Made by a program: the position numbers and the translations under genes
Assembly: GCF_018614035.1 (NCBI RefSeq)
Contig: NZ_JAGGPA010000042.1
Coordinates: 113,842-177,841, forward strand
DNA from: Streptomyces sp. ISL-96
GTDB taxonomy: Bacteria; Actinomycetota; Actinomycetes; Streptomycetales; Streptomycetaceae
Direction of reading: 5' to 3'
DNA length: 64,000 nucleotides
Notes under the pieces: model-generated
The model's database searches: none
What the model was told of the DNA's origin: nothing
The model's input: only the letters and a program-made list of their open reading frames with translations
Shown here: piece by piece, positions 51,578-60,102 of the stretch
Numbering within the stretch: the first letter of the stretch is position 1
Layout of the letters: the number at the start of each line of letters is the position of its first letter

Positions 51578-51668
51578 CCTCAAACGCCGGCCGGGCTGGA
51601 TTTTGCCGCTTGCGGCAACTCTCAGCCCCTCCGGCGATTGAGGAGCGGGGTCTGGGGCAGCGCCCCCA
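51578..51668. repeat. Streptomyces palindromic intergenic repeat
   Basis: A nested palindromic element in the gene-free stretch 51489-51745. Outer arms are CCTCAAACGCCGG...GGGCTGG (51578-51599) and CTCAGCCCC...TTGAGG (51621-51643), with an inner TTGCCGC/GCGGCAA hairpin (51603-51618). TTGAGGAGCGGGGTCTGGGG and a GGGG/CCCC hairpin follow. This family is scattered between genes in Streptomyces genomes. It likely terminates transcription of the upstream operon. Confidence 0.75.
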
Positions 51669-51745
51669 CGCGGCGGAGGCGCAAAGTGTCACAGCGGGAA
51701 GGGGCGGGGTGGGGGGATAAGGCCCGCCGCAGGCGACGGGACGCG

Positions 51746-52440
51746 CTAACCCGCCACCGCGAGCTCGACCCGGTCCGCCACGGCCCGTACCCGACGCGCC
51801 GGTACACGCCGTTGCTCGTCGGGTTCGCGAGGTCCATGAACAGGAGCACCTCACCCGCCCCCGCTTACCCCCGCCACTGGGGCGGCGTATAAACCAGCAG
51901 CCGCACCTCGCCCCCGGACGTCCAGGGGGCAACGGAATCCACGGCATCCCAAGCTACGGTGCCAGGAGGGGACGTGTCGGGGCGCTCCCCGCAGGGCGGT
52001 GAACGCAACCACCCAGAAGAACCCGACTTACCCGAACGTTCGACGCCCGAGGAGACGCCCCGGCGCGGCACCGACCCCAGCGCCCCGGAAGCCATGCCGC
52101 GCAAGGCCCCGCCCCAGAAGGCACGCCAACCCAAGCCACCGCGCCCGGAGCCACGCCGACGACCGCGTGGGAGCAGCTAGTCACCACCGCTCTGCTAGGC
52201 ACTGACCGCCGGCCTGCCGAGCGCCACGCACGCCTCCGCCAGCGGCCCCACCGCCTCCGCCGGCACGGCCCCCACCAGCACCGCGTGCGGCGGCGTCCAC
52301 AGCAGCGCCCCCGCCACGGCGCCGTCTGCGCCGCGCCACCAGCCGTACCGGGGGGCGCCTTCGCCGTACGCGTCGCTGCCGCGCCGGCGCAGCGTCTCGG
52401 CCACGGTCAGCAGCGCCACATGGTGCCCAGTGGCCAGCAG
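51746..52440 (-). pseudogene. Decayed GNAT acetyltransferase
   Basis: Three fragments of one acetyltransferase lie in order on the minus strand. The N-terminal piece (52440-52195) reads HHVALLTVAETLRRRG ... RYGWWRGADGAVAGALLWTP and ends in a stop codon. A middle piece near 51885-51960 ends VYTPPQWRG plus stop. A C-terminal piece near 51780-51855 reads EVLLFMDLANPTSNGVYRR, with a 1-nt loss around 51781-51786 that shifts the last residues (VADRVELAVAG, stop 51746). The region between is shortened. The start is cut at the paaX stop codon. Confidence 0.7.
51974..52180 (+). CDS. Possible small basic proline-rich protein
   Basis: A 68-residue reading frame rich in Pro, Arg and Glu, beginning GTG after a strong AGGAGGGG. 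It has no recognisable domain and looks disordered. It lies antisense to the middle of the GNAT pseudogene, so it may be fortuitous. Included only because of the ribosome-binding site. Confidence 0.3.
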   Translation: MSGRSPQGGERNHPEEPDLPERSTPEETPRRGTDPSAPEAMPRKAPPQKARQPKPPRPEPRRRPRGSS

Positions 52441-52442
52441 GT

Positions 52443-53276
52443 TCAGCCACCGTCACCGTGCACGAACTCCGCCCCCGCGTCCCGCAGCCGCGCGTGCAGC
52501 TCCGCGAACACCTTCGCCGACCGCACACCCGGCCAGTCCGCCGGCAGCAGCTCGGCCGGGAGGCCGGGATCGGCGTACGGCAGACGGCGCCAGGAGTCGA
52601 GCGCCAGCAGGTAGTCCCGGTAGGCGTGCTCCGGATCCGGCGGCGTCTCCTCACCCCGCGCCACCCACGCCCGCAGCACCGGCTCGTGCAGATCCAGGAA
52701 CTGCTCGTGCTGCTTGGCGATCGCCGTCAGGTCCCACCACCGCGCCACCGACTCCTCCGTCGCCGCGAAGCCGAGGTGGTCCCCCCGGAACAGATCGACG
52801 TACGGAGCGAGCTGCAGGCGCTCCAGCGTGTGGCGCGTCTCCTCGTACAGCCGCGCGGGCGCGATCCACACCCCCGGCGCCGCCGACCCGAAGCCGAGGC
52901 GGGCGAGACGGGAGCGCAGCACGTGACGCTTGGCGCGCTCGGACTCGGGCACCGAGAAGACCGCCAGCACCCAGCCCTCCGACAGCTGCGGCGCCGGGTG
53001 CTCGTAGATGCGGCGGTCGCCGTCGTCCAGGAGCTGGTGGGCGTCGTCGGACAGCGCGTATCCGGCGGCGCCCCCCGGCGTACGGGCGGCGACGAGCAGC
53101 CCGCGCCGCTTGAGCCGGGACACCGACGAGCGCACCGAAGGCGCGTCGACACCGACGGCGGCCAGCAACCGGATGAGCTCGGCCACCGGCATGGGTTCCC
53201 CGCCTCCCCCTGGGGTGCGTCCGTACGCGCCGTAGAGGGAGACGATCAGGGAACGGGGGGTGTGCTGCTCGGCCAC
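52443..53276 (-). CDS. paaX: PaaX-family transcriptional regulator
   Basis: 277 residues: an N-terminal winged helix (PRSLIVSLYGAYGR ... MPVAELIRLLAAVGVDAPSVRSSVSRLKRRGLLVA), then the PaaX central and C-terminal domains (GWVLAVFSVPESERAKRHVLRSRLARLGFGSAAPGVWIAP; DYLLALDSWRRLPYADPGLPAELLPADWPG). PaaX proteins repress aryl-CoA catabolic genes and release DNA on binding the aryl-CoA. The GTG lies 4 bp after the ligase stop codon, so it is in the same operon and is probably autoregulated through the shared operator. Confidence 0.92.
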   Translation of the reverse strand: MAEQHTPRSLIVSLYGAYGRTPGGGGEPMPVAELIRLLAAVGVDAPSVRSSVSRLKRRGLLVAARTPGGAAGYALSDDAHQLLDDGDRRIYEHPAPQLSEGWVLAVFSVPESERAKRHVLRSRLARLGFGSAAPGVWIAPARLYEETRHTLERLQLAPYVDLFRGDHLGFAATEESVARWWDLTAIAKQHEQFLDLHEPVLRAWVARGEETPPDPEHAYRDYLLALDSWRRLPYADPGLPAELLPADWPGVRSAKVFAELHARLRDAGAEFVHGDGG

Positions 53277-53280
53277 CTGA

Positions 53281-54897
53281 TCACTCTACGGCCGCCCGCA
53301 GCCGGAAGCGCTGGAGCTTTCCGGTCGGCGTGCGGGGAAGGGCGTCGAGGAAGACGATGTCGCGCGGGCACTTGTACGGCGCCAGCTCGGCCTTGACGAA
53401 GTCGCGCAGCACCGCCACGGTCGCTTCCCCGCGCACGACTCCGTCCCGCAGGACGGCGTACGCCACGACCACCTGGCCGCGCAGCTCGTCGGTCCGGCCC
53501 ACGACCGCCGCCTCCAGCACATCCGGATGGCGCAGCAGCGCGTCCTCGACCTCCGGGCCCGCGATGTTGTACCCGGCCGAGATGATCATGTCGTCGGCGC
53601 GGGCGACATAGCGGAAATAGCCGTCGGGCTCGCGGACGTAGGTGTCGCCGGTGAGGTTCCAGCCGTCCCGCGCGTACTCCGTCTGGCGGTCGTCCGCGAG
53701 GTAGCGGCAGCCCACGGGCCCGCGCACCGCCAGCAGCCCCGGCTCGCCGTCGGGCACGGGAAGGCCGGAGCTGTCGATCACCCGCGCCTCCCAGCCCGGC
53801 ACGGGAACCCCCGTCGTACCCGGCCTGACCGCCTCGTCCGCCGCCGAGATGAAGATGTGCAGCAGCTCGGTCGCGCCGATGCCGTTGATGATGCGCAGCC
53901 CGGTGCGTTCGTACCAGGCCTGCCACGTCGCGGCGGGCAGATTCTCACCCGCCGAAACGCAGCGGCGCAGGGCGCTCAGGTCGTACCCGTCGAGGTCGTC
54001 GAGCATGGCCCGGTACGCCGTCGGAGCGGTGAACAGCACCGACACCCGGTGCTCGGCGAGCGCCGGCAGCAGCTGCCTGGGTCCCGCCTGTTCGAGCAGC
54101 AGCGCCGACGCGCCCACCCGCATCGGGAAGATCACCAGGCCGCCGAGCCCGAACGTGAAGCCGAGCGGCGGACTGCCCGCGAACACGTCCTCGGGCTCCG
54201 GCTTCAGCACATGGCGCGAGAAGGTGTCGGCGACCGCCAGCACATCGCGGTGGAAGTGCATGCAGCCCTTGGGGCGCCCCGTCGTCCCCGAGGTGAAGGC
54301 GATCAGCGCGACATCGTCGGCGGACGTCTCCACGGCGGCGTACCGCGACGGCTTGCCGGCCGCCGCCCGCAGCAGATCGTCGGGCGCGTCGCCGCCGTAC
54401 GCCGTGACGCGCAGCCCCGGCACCTCGGCCTTCACCAGGTCGTCGACCGCCCGTACGTCGCACAGGGCGTGGCCGACCCGCGCGATCTCGCACATCGTCG
54501 CCAGCTCGGACGCCCGCTGCTGCGCCAGCACCGTCACCGCCACCGCGCCCGCCTTCATCACCGCGAGCCAGCAGGCCGCCAGCCACGGTGTGGTGGGTCC
54601 GCGCAGCAGGACGCGGTTGCCGGGCACGATGCCGAGGTCGGTGGTGAGGACGTGCGCGATGCGGTCGGCGCGGCCGAGCAGTTCGCCGTACGTCCAGACC
54701 TCGCCGGCGGCGGTACGGAAGACGGGCCGGTCCGGGCCGAGGCGTTCGACCGTACGGTCCAACAGCTCTGCCCCGCAGTTGAGCCGGTCGGGATAGCGCA
54801 GCTCAGGACGGTCGAGGAGCAGCTGCGGCCACTGATGAGCGGGCGGAAGCTGTTCGCGGGGAAAGGTATCGATGTGCGCTGAGGTCTTCAGCTCCAT
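53281..54897 (-). CDS. Aryl-CoA ligase (2-aminobenzoate/benzoate type)
   Basis: 538 residues of the adenylate-forming superfamily, benzoate-CoA ligase group. It activates an aromatic acid as its CoA thioester. Motifs are IAFTSGTTGRPKGCMHFHRD (P-loop), INGIGATELLHIFIS, GWNLTGDTY and the C-terminal lysine in PRTPTGKLQRF. I choose ATG 54897, which has AAGGGGGCG upstream; longer starts extend into the divergent promoter. It is followed by paaX. GATELLHIF resembles 2-aminobenzoate and benzoate ligases, but the exact acid is not certain. Confidence 0.92.
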   Translation of the reverse strand: MELKTSAHIDTFPREQLPPAHQWPQLLLDRPELRYPDRLNCGAELLDRTVERLGPDRPVFRTAAGEVWTYGELLGRADRIAHVLTTDLGIVPGNRVLLRGPTTPWLAACWLAVMKAGAVAVTVLAQQRASELATMCEIARVGHALCDVRAVDDLVKAEVPGLRVTAYGGDAPDDLLRAAAGKPSRYAAVETSADDVALIAFTSGTTGRPKGCMHFHRDVLAVADTFSRHVLKPEPEDVFAGSPPLGFTFGLGGLVIFPMRVGASALLLEQAGPRQLLPALAEHRVSVLFTAPTAYRAMLDDLDGYDLSALRRCVSAGENLPAATWQAWYERTGLRIINGIGATELLHIFISAADEAVRPGTTGVPVPGWEARVIDSSGLPVPDGEPGLLAVRGPVGCRYLADDRQTEYARDGWNLTGDTYVREPDGYFRYVARADDMIISAGYNIAGPEVEDALLRHPDVLEAAVVGRTDELRGQVVVAYAVLRDGVVRGEATVAVLRDFVKAELAPYKCPRDIVFLDALPRTPTGKLQRFRLRAAVE

Positions 54898-54929
54898 GAC
54901 GGGATCGCCCCCTTGTCGCCTCTTGAGCG

Positions 54930-54965
54930 TATCGTTTGGGTGACGACAGTCAACAGTTCGCGATA
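54930..54965. promoter_or_regulatory. Candidate PaaX operator, site 2
   Basis: TATCG, 6 bp, TGACGACAGTCA (54941-54952), 8 bp, CGATA. It lies in the divergent region between the ligase-paaX operon and the acyl-CoA dehydrogenase-RidA operon. It carries the same 12-bp core and flanks as the site at 48296-48333. Confidence 0.65.
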
Positions 54966-55001
54966 AGAGCGAATGTCGAAATGAGAGCGAGGTGCGAGGA
55001 C

Positions 55002-56111
55002 ATGACGGGATTCGCGCTGGAACCTCAGCAACTGGAGTGGTGCGAGCGACTGCGCGCCCTCGCCGCCGGCCATCTGCGCCCTCTCGCCGAGAAGGGGGAA
55101 CAGGGCAGGGTGAACCGCCCGTTGGTCGCCGCCCTCGGAGAACACGGCCTGCTTGCACGCCTGTTCGACTCAGGGGCCCTCGACCTGTGCCTGATGCGTG
55201 AATCCCTCGCCCGCGCCTGTACCGAGGCCGAGACCGCCCTCGCCCTGCAAGGGCTCGGAGCCAGTCCCGTGGCCAGGGCGGGCACGGACGAACAGCGGGC
55301 GCGCTGGCTGCCAGAAGTGACCGCGGGACGTGCGGTCGCCGCCTTCGCGCTCAGTGAGCCGGGCGCCGGATCGGACGCCGCGGCGCTCTCGCTCCAGACC
55401 GTACCGGAGGGTGAGGGATGGCGCCTCTTCGGTGAGAAGTGCTGGATTTCCAACGCGCCCGAGGCCGACTTCTACACCGTGTTCGCCCTGACCACCGAGG
55501 GGGCGGGCGCCCGCGGCATCACCGCGTTCCTGGTCCCGGCCGGACGCCCCGGCCTCACCGGCACCCCGCTCGACATGCTCTCGCCGCACCCCATCGGGGC
55601 GCTGGCCTTCGACGGCGTACCCGTCACCCGTGCCGACGTGATCGGCGAGGTGGACCGCGGCTTCCGCGTGGCCATGGACACCCTCAACCTCTTCCGGCCC
55701 AGCGTCGGCGCCTTCGCCGTCGGCATGGCGCAGGCCGCCCTCGACGCGGCCGTCGCGCACACCGCGAGCCGCTCCGCCTTCGGTGGGCCGCTCAAGGACC
55801 TCCAGTCGGTGGCCCACCAGGTCGCCGAGATGGCGACCCGCACGGAGGCCGCGCGCCTGCTCGTGTACGCCGCGGCCTCCGCCTACGATGCGGGCGCACC
55901 CGGCGTCCCGCGGCGCGCCGCGATGGCGAAACTGTTCGCCACCGAGACCGCGCAGTACGTCGTCGACGCCGCGGTCCAGCTGCACGGTGCCCGCGCCCTC
56001 CAGCGCGGCCACCTCCTCGAACACCTCTACCGCGAGGTGCGCGCGCCCCGTATCTACGAAGGCGCGACCGAGGTCCAGCGCACGATCATCGCGAAGGAGC
56101 TGTACCGATGA
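55002..56111 (+). CDS. Acyl-CoA dehydrogenase
   Basis: 369 residues, an FAD-dependent dehydrogenase with FALSEPGAGSDAAAL, WISNAPEADFYTVFA and the C-terminal YEGATEVQRTIIAKEL (catalytic Glu in the YEG segment). It probably oxidises an alicyclic CoA intermediate after ring reduction. I choose ATG 55002, which has GAGGTGCGAGG upstream. It overlaps the RidA gene by 4 nt and lies downstream of operator site 2. Confidence 0.92.
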   Translation: MTGFALEPQQLEWCERLRALAAGHLRPLAEKGEQGRVNRPLVAALGEHGLLARLFDSGALDLCLMRESLARACTEAETALALQGLGASPVARAGTDEQRARWLPEVTAGRAVAAFALSEPGAGSDAAALSLQTVPEGEGWRLFGEKCWISNAPEADFYTVFALTTEGAGARGITAFLVPAGRPGLTGTPLDMLSPHPIGALAFDGVPVTRADVIGEVDRGFRVAMDTLNLFRPSVGAFAVGMAQAALDAAVAHTASRSAFGGPLKDLQSVAHQVAEMATRTEAARLLVYAAASAYDAGAPGVPRRAAMAKLFATETAQYVVDAAVQLHGARALQRGHLLEHLYREVRAPRIYEGATEVQRTIIAKELYR

Positions 56112-56542
56112 CCCTGCACAGCCCGCACCTTCCGCACCGCCCGCACCACCTGCAACGCGTCAACCCGGCCGAGCTCTCCCCGCCCACCGGTTTCTCGCAC
56201 GCGGTCACCGCCACCGGGTCCCGGCTGGTCTTCCTGGCGGGGCAGACGTCACTGGACACGGACGGCAAGGTCGTCGGCGATACGCTCCCGGCCCAGTTCG
56301 AGAAGGCGCTCAGCAACCTCCTCACGGCGCTGCACGCCGCCGGCGGCGCCACCGCCGACCTGGCCCGCGTCACCGTCTACGCCACCGATGTCACCGACTA
56401 CCGCGCCCACGCTCCCGAACTGGGCCACATCTGGAGCCGGCTGGCCGGCCGCGACTACCCCGCGATGGCGGTGATCGGCGTGGTCCGCCTCTGGGACGAG
56501 CAGGCACTGGTCGAGCTGGACGGGGTCGCCGTACTGCCCTGA
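56108..56542 (+). CDS. RidA-family enamine/imine deaminase
   Basis: 144 residues of the RidA/YjgF family (HAVTATGSRLVFLAGQTSLDTDGKVVG, QFEKALSNLLTALHAAGG, VTVYATDVTDYRAHAPEL). The family hydrolyses reactive enamines and imines to ketones and ammonia. In an aminobenzoyl-CoA pathway it could release the amino group after ring reduction. That is an inference from context. Its coupling to the acyl-CoA dehydrogenase is tight. The N-terminus is His/Pro-rich. Confidence 0.9.
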   Translation: MTLHSPHLPHRPHHLQRVNPAELSPPTGFSHAVTATGSRLVFLAGQTSLDTDGKVVGDTLPAQFEKALSNLLTALHAAGGATADLARVTVYATDVTDYRAHAPELGHIWSRLAGRDYPAMAVIGVVRLWDEQALVELDGVAVLP

Positions 56543-56594
56543 GCACCCGGCGTGGCATCGTGAGCCGATCCGGTTACTGGAGCAGGGGGCGTTC

Positions 56595-57428
56595 ATGCCA
56601 GAGATCCAACTCACCGCGGGAACCGTCGAGTACGAGGACACCGGGGGCCCGGCACCCGTCGTCGTACTGCTGCACGGTCTGGTCCACGACGCCACCGTCT
56701 GGCGCAGGGTCGTCGCGAATCTGCGGACCGATCACCGCTGCGTGGTCCCGACGCTTCCGTACGGCTCGCACCGCACGCCGATGCGGCCGGACATGCCGCT
56801 GAACCCCGACTCCGTTGTGGAGCTGATCGCCGAATTCCTGGAGCGTCTGGATCTGAGCGACGTCACGCTCGTCGAGAACGACTGCGGCCGCGCCCAGAGC
56901 GTCGCCGCCAGGCACCCCGAACGCCTCGCCAGGCTCGTCCTCACCTCGTGCGAGGCCTTCGACAACTACCCGCCCGGCGTACCCGGCAAGATGATCTCGC
57001 TGGCCTGCAAGGTACCGGGAGGCATCACCCTCCTCGCCCGTACGCTCGCCCTGCGCCCGCTGCGGCGCCTGCCCATCGGCCTCGGTGCGCTCACCAAGCG
57101 GCCCGTACCCGACGAGATCCTCGAAGGCTGGCTGAAGCCGCTCCTCACCGACCCGGCCATCCGCGCCGACTTCCGCCGCTACAACAAGGGCGTACGCAAG
57201 AGCGAGCTGCTTGAGGCGGTCGACGGGCTGCGGAAGTTCGACAAGCCGGCGCTCGTGGTGTGGGCGACGGAGGACCGGATGATGCCGCGCGCCCACGGGC
57301 GCGGGCTGGCCGACGTACTGCCGCAGGGGCGGCTCGTCGAGATCGAGGACAGCTGCACGCTGATCGCCGAGGACCAGCCGGAGGTACTGTCCGCGACCCT
57401 GCGGGACTTCATCGCCGAAACGCGGTGA
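56595..57428 (+). CDS. Alpha/beta hydrolase with Asp in the nucleophile elbow
   Basis: 277 residues. LLHGLVHDATVW gives the oxyanion region. The nucleophile elbow reads VENDCGRAQ, so the nucleophile position is Asp, as in the haloalkane-dehalogenase/epoxide-hydrolase group, where VGNDTGGA is usual. The position where a catalytic His would stand reads EDSCTLIAEDQP without His, a pattern I believe is common in this subfamily. The substrate is unknown. It follows RidA on the same strand after 52 bp and may or may not belong to the operon. Confidence 0.82.
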   Translation: MPEIQLTAGTVEYEDTGGPAPVVVLLHGLVHDATVWRRVVANLRTDHRCVVPTLPYGSHRTPMRPDMPLNPDSVVELIAEFLERLDLSDVTLVENDCGRAQSVAARHPERLARLVLTSCEAFDNYPPGVPGKMISLACKVPGGITLLARTLALRPLRRLPIGLGALTKRPVPDEILEGWLKPLLTDPAIRADFRRYNKGVRKSELLEAVDGLRKFDKPALVVWATEDRMMPRAHGRGLADVLPQGRLVEIEDSCTLIAEDQPEVLSATLRDFIAETR

Positions 57429-57639
57429 ACTCCCGCAGGGCGCGCGGCGCTACTTCTTCTGCCTGGGCCCGTACCCGGACTTCATAGCCGGCGACGGGCG
57501 TAGGGATTGGTGGGATGTGAGGCTATGCGTGTGGGGGGTCGCATCGGCTCGTCCCACCATCTGAACCACCCTCGAACGCGAGCGCGACGAGCGCCACCTC
57601 CGGATTTGGTCACGTATATGGCCGGGAATGAGGAATCCA

Positions 57640-58242
57640 ATGAGCAGCAGCGCCTGGTTCGAACGCCCCACTCTCACCGGCCGTTACGTGCGCCTGGAGC
57701 CGCTGACCACCGATCACGCCGAGGGACTCTTCGACGCGCTCAAGGACCCCGACATCTGGACCTGGCTGTCCAAGAAGCAGCCCGCCGACGCCGCCGGGAT
57801 GCGGAAGATCATCGAGGAACTGCTGGAGAAGCAGGAGGAGGGCGACAGCATCGCGCTCGCGCAGATCGACGTCGCCACCGGCGAAGTGGCGGGCTCCACC
57901 TCGTACTACGAGATAACGCCGGCCGACCGGGGCATCGCCATCGGCTCGACCTGGCTCGGCACCCGCTACCACCGCACCGGCATCAACACCGAGGCCAAGC
58001 TGCTGCTCCTCGGCCGCGCCTTCGACGACCTCGGCGCGCGGCGCGTCACCTGGCACACCGACCACCGCAACGAGCGCTCGCAGCGGGCCATCGAACGACT
58101 CGGCGCGCGGCACGAGGGTGTCCTGCGCAGCCACCGGACCAGGCCGGACGGGACCGTGCGCGACACCGTCGTGTACTCGATGCTGCAAGACGAGTGGCCG
58201 GCCGCGCGCGAAGCACTGACCACCCGCCTTCTGCGCCGCTGA
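57640..58242 (+). CDS. GNAT acetyltransferase (RimJ/RimL type)
   Basis: 200 residues of the ribosomal-protein-alanine-acetyltransferase-like group (LTGRYVRLEPLTTDHAEGLFDAL, IAIGSTWLGTRYHRTGINTEAKLLLLGRAFD, VTWHTDHRNERSQRAIERLGARHEGVLRSHR). I choose ATG 57640, with GAGGA 5 nt upstream, over ATG 57628. The target is unknown. The 211-bp spacer before it contains a distant TGGTGGGA/TCCCACCA inverted repeat (57508-57559). Confidence 0.88.
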   Translation: MSSSAWFERPTLTGRYVRLEPLTTDHAEGLFDALKDPDIWTWLSKKQPADAAGMRKIIEELLEKQEEGDSIALAQIDVATGEVAGSTSYYEITPADRGIAIGSTWLGTRYHRTGINTEAKLLLLGRAFDDLGARRVTWHTDHRNERSQRAIERLGARHEGVLRSHRTRPDGTVRDTVVYSMLQDEWPAAREALTTRLLRR

Positions 58243-58317
58243 GGGGGCACTGAGGGGGCACTGAGGCGGAGTGGGCTGGTCGAGTGGTGGGCCGCGGGCC
58301 CCTGCCGTACGGTCGAA

Positions 58318-58339
58318 TGGTGGGCGAAACCGCCCACCA
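58318..58339. promoter_or_regulatory. Inverted repeat before the MFS gene
   Basis: TGGTGGGCG (58318-58326) and CGCCCACCA (58331-58339) form a perfect 9-bp palindrome around AAAC, 27 bp before the MFS transporter start. It could be an operator or a terminator of the preceding gene. Confidence 0.4.
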
Positions 58340-58366
58340 GTGTGCCTCTCGTGAGGGCCACGCCTC

Positions 58367-59914
58367 ATGACGACTCCACAACCGACACCAGCGCAACCGA
58401 CGGCAGCCGACCGGGGCCCGGGTGGCAAGAACGGCCTGGCCCTGCTGGTCATCGCCTCGTGCCAGCTGATGGTGGTCCTCGACATCACCATCGTGAATAT
58501 CGCTCTGCCACACATTCAGAGCGATCTCGCATTCTCCACCACGAGCCTTTCGTGGGTGGTCAATGCCTACACGCTGACCTTCGGCGGACTGCTGCTCCTC
58601 GGCGGCCGCGCCGGTGACATCCTCGGCCGCCGAAGGGTCTTCATCTTCGGCGTCCTGCTGTTCGTCCTCGCCTCCCTGCTCGGCGGTCTCGCGCAGAACG
58701 CGGGCCAACTCCTCGCCGCGCGCGCCCTCCAGGGCGTCGGCGGCGCCATCGCGTCACCGACCGCGCTCGCCCTGATCGCCACCACCTTCACCGAAGGCCC
58801 GGCCCGCAACCGCGCGTTCGGTGTCTTCGCCGCGGTCTCCGCGGGCGGCGGCGCGATCGGCCTGCTGGCCGGCGGCATGCTCGTCGAATGGCTCGACTGG
58901 CGCTGGGTGCTGTTCGTGAACGTACCGATCGGGCTGCTCATCGCCGTCGCCACGCCCCGCGTGATCAAGGAGTCCGAGCGGCATCCCGGCAACTTCGACG
59001 TCACCGGAGCCCTGACCTCCACTCTCGGGATGGTGTGCCTGGTCTACGGCTTCATCCGGGCGGCACAGGACGGCTGGAGCGACGGCTACACGCTGGCGTC
59101 CTTCGGCGCCGCGGTGGTACTGCTCGCCGTCTTCTTCCTGGTGGAGCGTCGCTCCAGGCAGCCGATCACGCCGTTGCACATGTTCGCCGACCGCAACCGG
59201 GCGGGCACGTACGGCATCATGCTCGCCCTCGCCGCCGCGATGTTCGGCATGTTCTTCTTCCTCACGCTGTTCGTCCAGAACGTGATGGACTTCAGCCCGC
59301 TGGAGGCCGGTCTGGCCTTCCTCCCGGTCAGCGCGGTCATCGCGGTGGGCGCGGGAATGGCCTCACAGCTCCTGCCCAAGTACGGCCCGAAGCCATTCAT
59401 GGTGACGGGCTCGATCCTGGCCGCGGCGGGCCTGTCCTGGCTGACCCTGACGGAAGTCCACTCGACGTATCCGGGCAGCATCCTGGGCCCGATGCTCGTC
59501 TTCAGCCTCGGCATGGGCATGAACTTCGTCTCGCTGACGCTGATGGCGGTCTCCAACGTGCCCGCGCACGAGTCGGGCGCCGCCTCGGGCCTGCTCAACG
59601 TCACGCAGCAGGTGGGCGGCTCGCTGGGCCTGTCCATCCTGGTCACGGTCTTCGGTACGGCCAGCCGCCATGAGGCGGACGACCAGGTCCCGCGCTTCCT
59701 CTCGCAGGCAAACCCGGCGGAACGCGCACAATTCGAGCAAACCGGCCAACTCCCGCCGCCGTGGGCGGACGAAGTGCTCACCTCGGGAGTCTCCGCGGCG
59801 TTCATCGTCGCCGCGGTGCTCGCCGTGCTGGCCGCGATCGTGGCGCTGATCGCCATCCAGGTACGCCCGTCCGACCTGGAACGCCTCCAGGGTGGATTCA
59901 CCCCCGGCCCCTGA
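58367..59914 (+). CDS. MFS multidrug exporter (DHA2, 14 helices)
   Basis: 515 residues. The N-terminal helix contains the DHA family motif LMVVLDITIVNIALPHIQ. Motif A is GGRAGDILGRRRVF and motif C is GAIGLLAGGMLVEWLDWRW. The hydrophobic pattern fits 14 transmembrane segments, as in EmrB/QacA proton-drug antiporters. No regulator gene is adjacent. Whether it exports a natural product cannot be told from sequence. Confidence 0.93.
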   Translation: MTTPQPTPAQPTAADRGPGGKNGLALLVIASCQLMVVLDITIVNIALPHIQSDLAFSTTSLSWVVNAYTLTFGGLLLLGGRAGDILGRRRVFIFGVLLFVLASLLGGLAQNAGQLLAARALQGVGGAIASPTALALIATTFTEGPARNRAFGVFAAVSAGGGAIGLLAGGMLVEWLDWRWVLFVNVPIGLLIAVATPRVIKESERHPGNFDVTGALTSTLGMVCLVYGFIRAAQDGWSDGYTLASFGAAVVLLAVFFLVERRSRQPITPLHMFADRNRAGTYGIMLALAAAMFGMFFFLTLFVQNVMDFSPLEAGLAFLPVSAVIAVGAGMASQLLPKYGPKPFMVTGSILAAAGLSWLTLTEVHSTYPGSILGPMLVFSLGMGMNFVSLTLMAVSNVPAHESGAASGLLNVTQQVGGSLGLSILVTVFGTASRHEADDQVPRFLSQANPAERAQFEQTGQLPPPWADEVLTSGVSAAFIVAAVLAVLAAIVALIAIQVRPSDLERLQGGFTPGP

Positions 59915-60102
59915 GACCCGGCCCCGAGACCGCCGCCAGGGGCCACCCGGGACGGACTCCGCCCCGGAACGGTACCCTCCACATCACCGTCGTCCGTCTC
60001 GATGCACTCGCACAAGGAGTGCGACATCCTGCCCCGCTCACGACAACGGCGGGGCCCCTGCGATTGCGACAAAGACTCTTGCCTGCACGTTCAGCCCCCG
60101 GG

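Noticed and set aside
57450..57677. Minus-strand reading frame of 75 codons in the spacer before the GNAT gene
   Set aside because: Overlaps the GNAT start antisense, with Arg/Ser-rich low-complexity content and no supporting ribosome-binding site.
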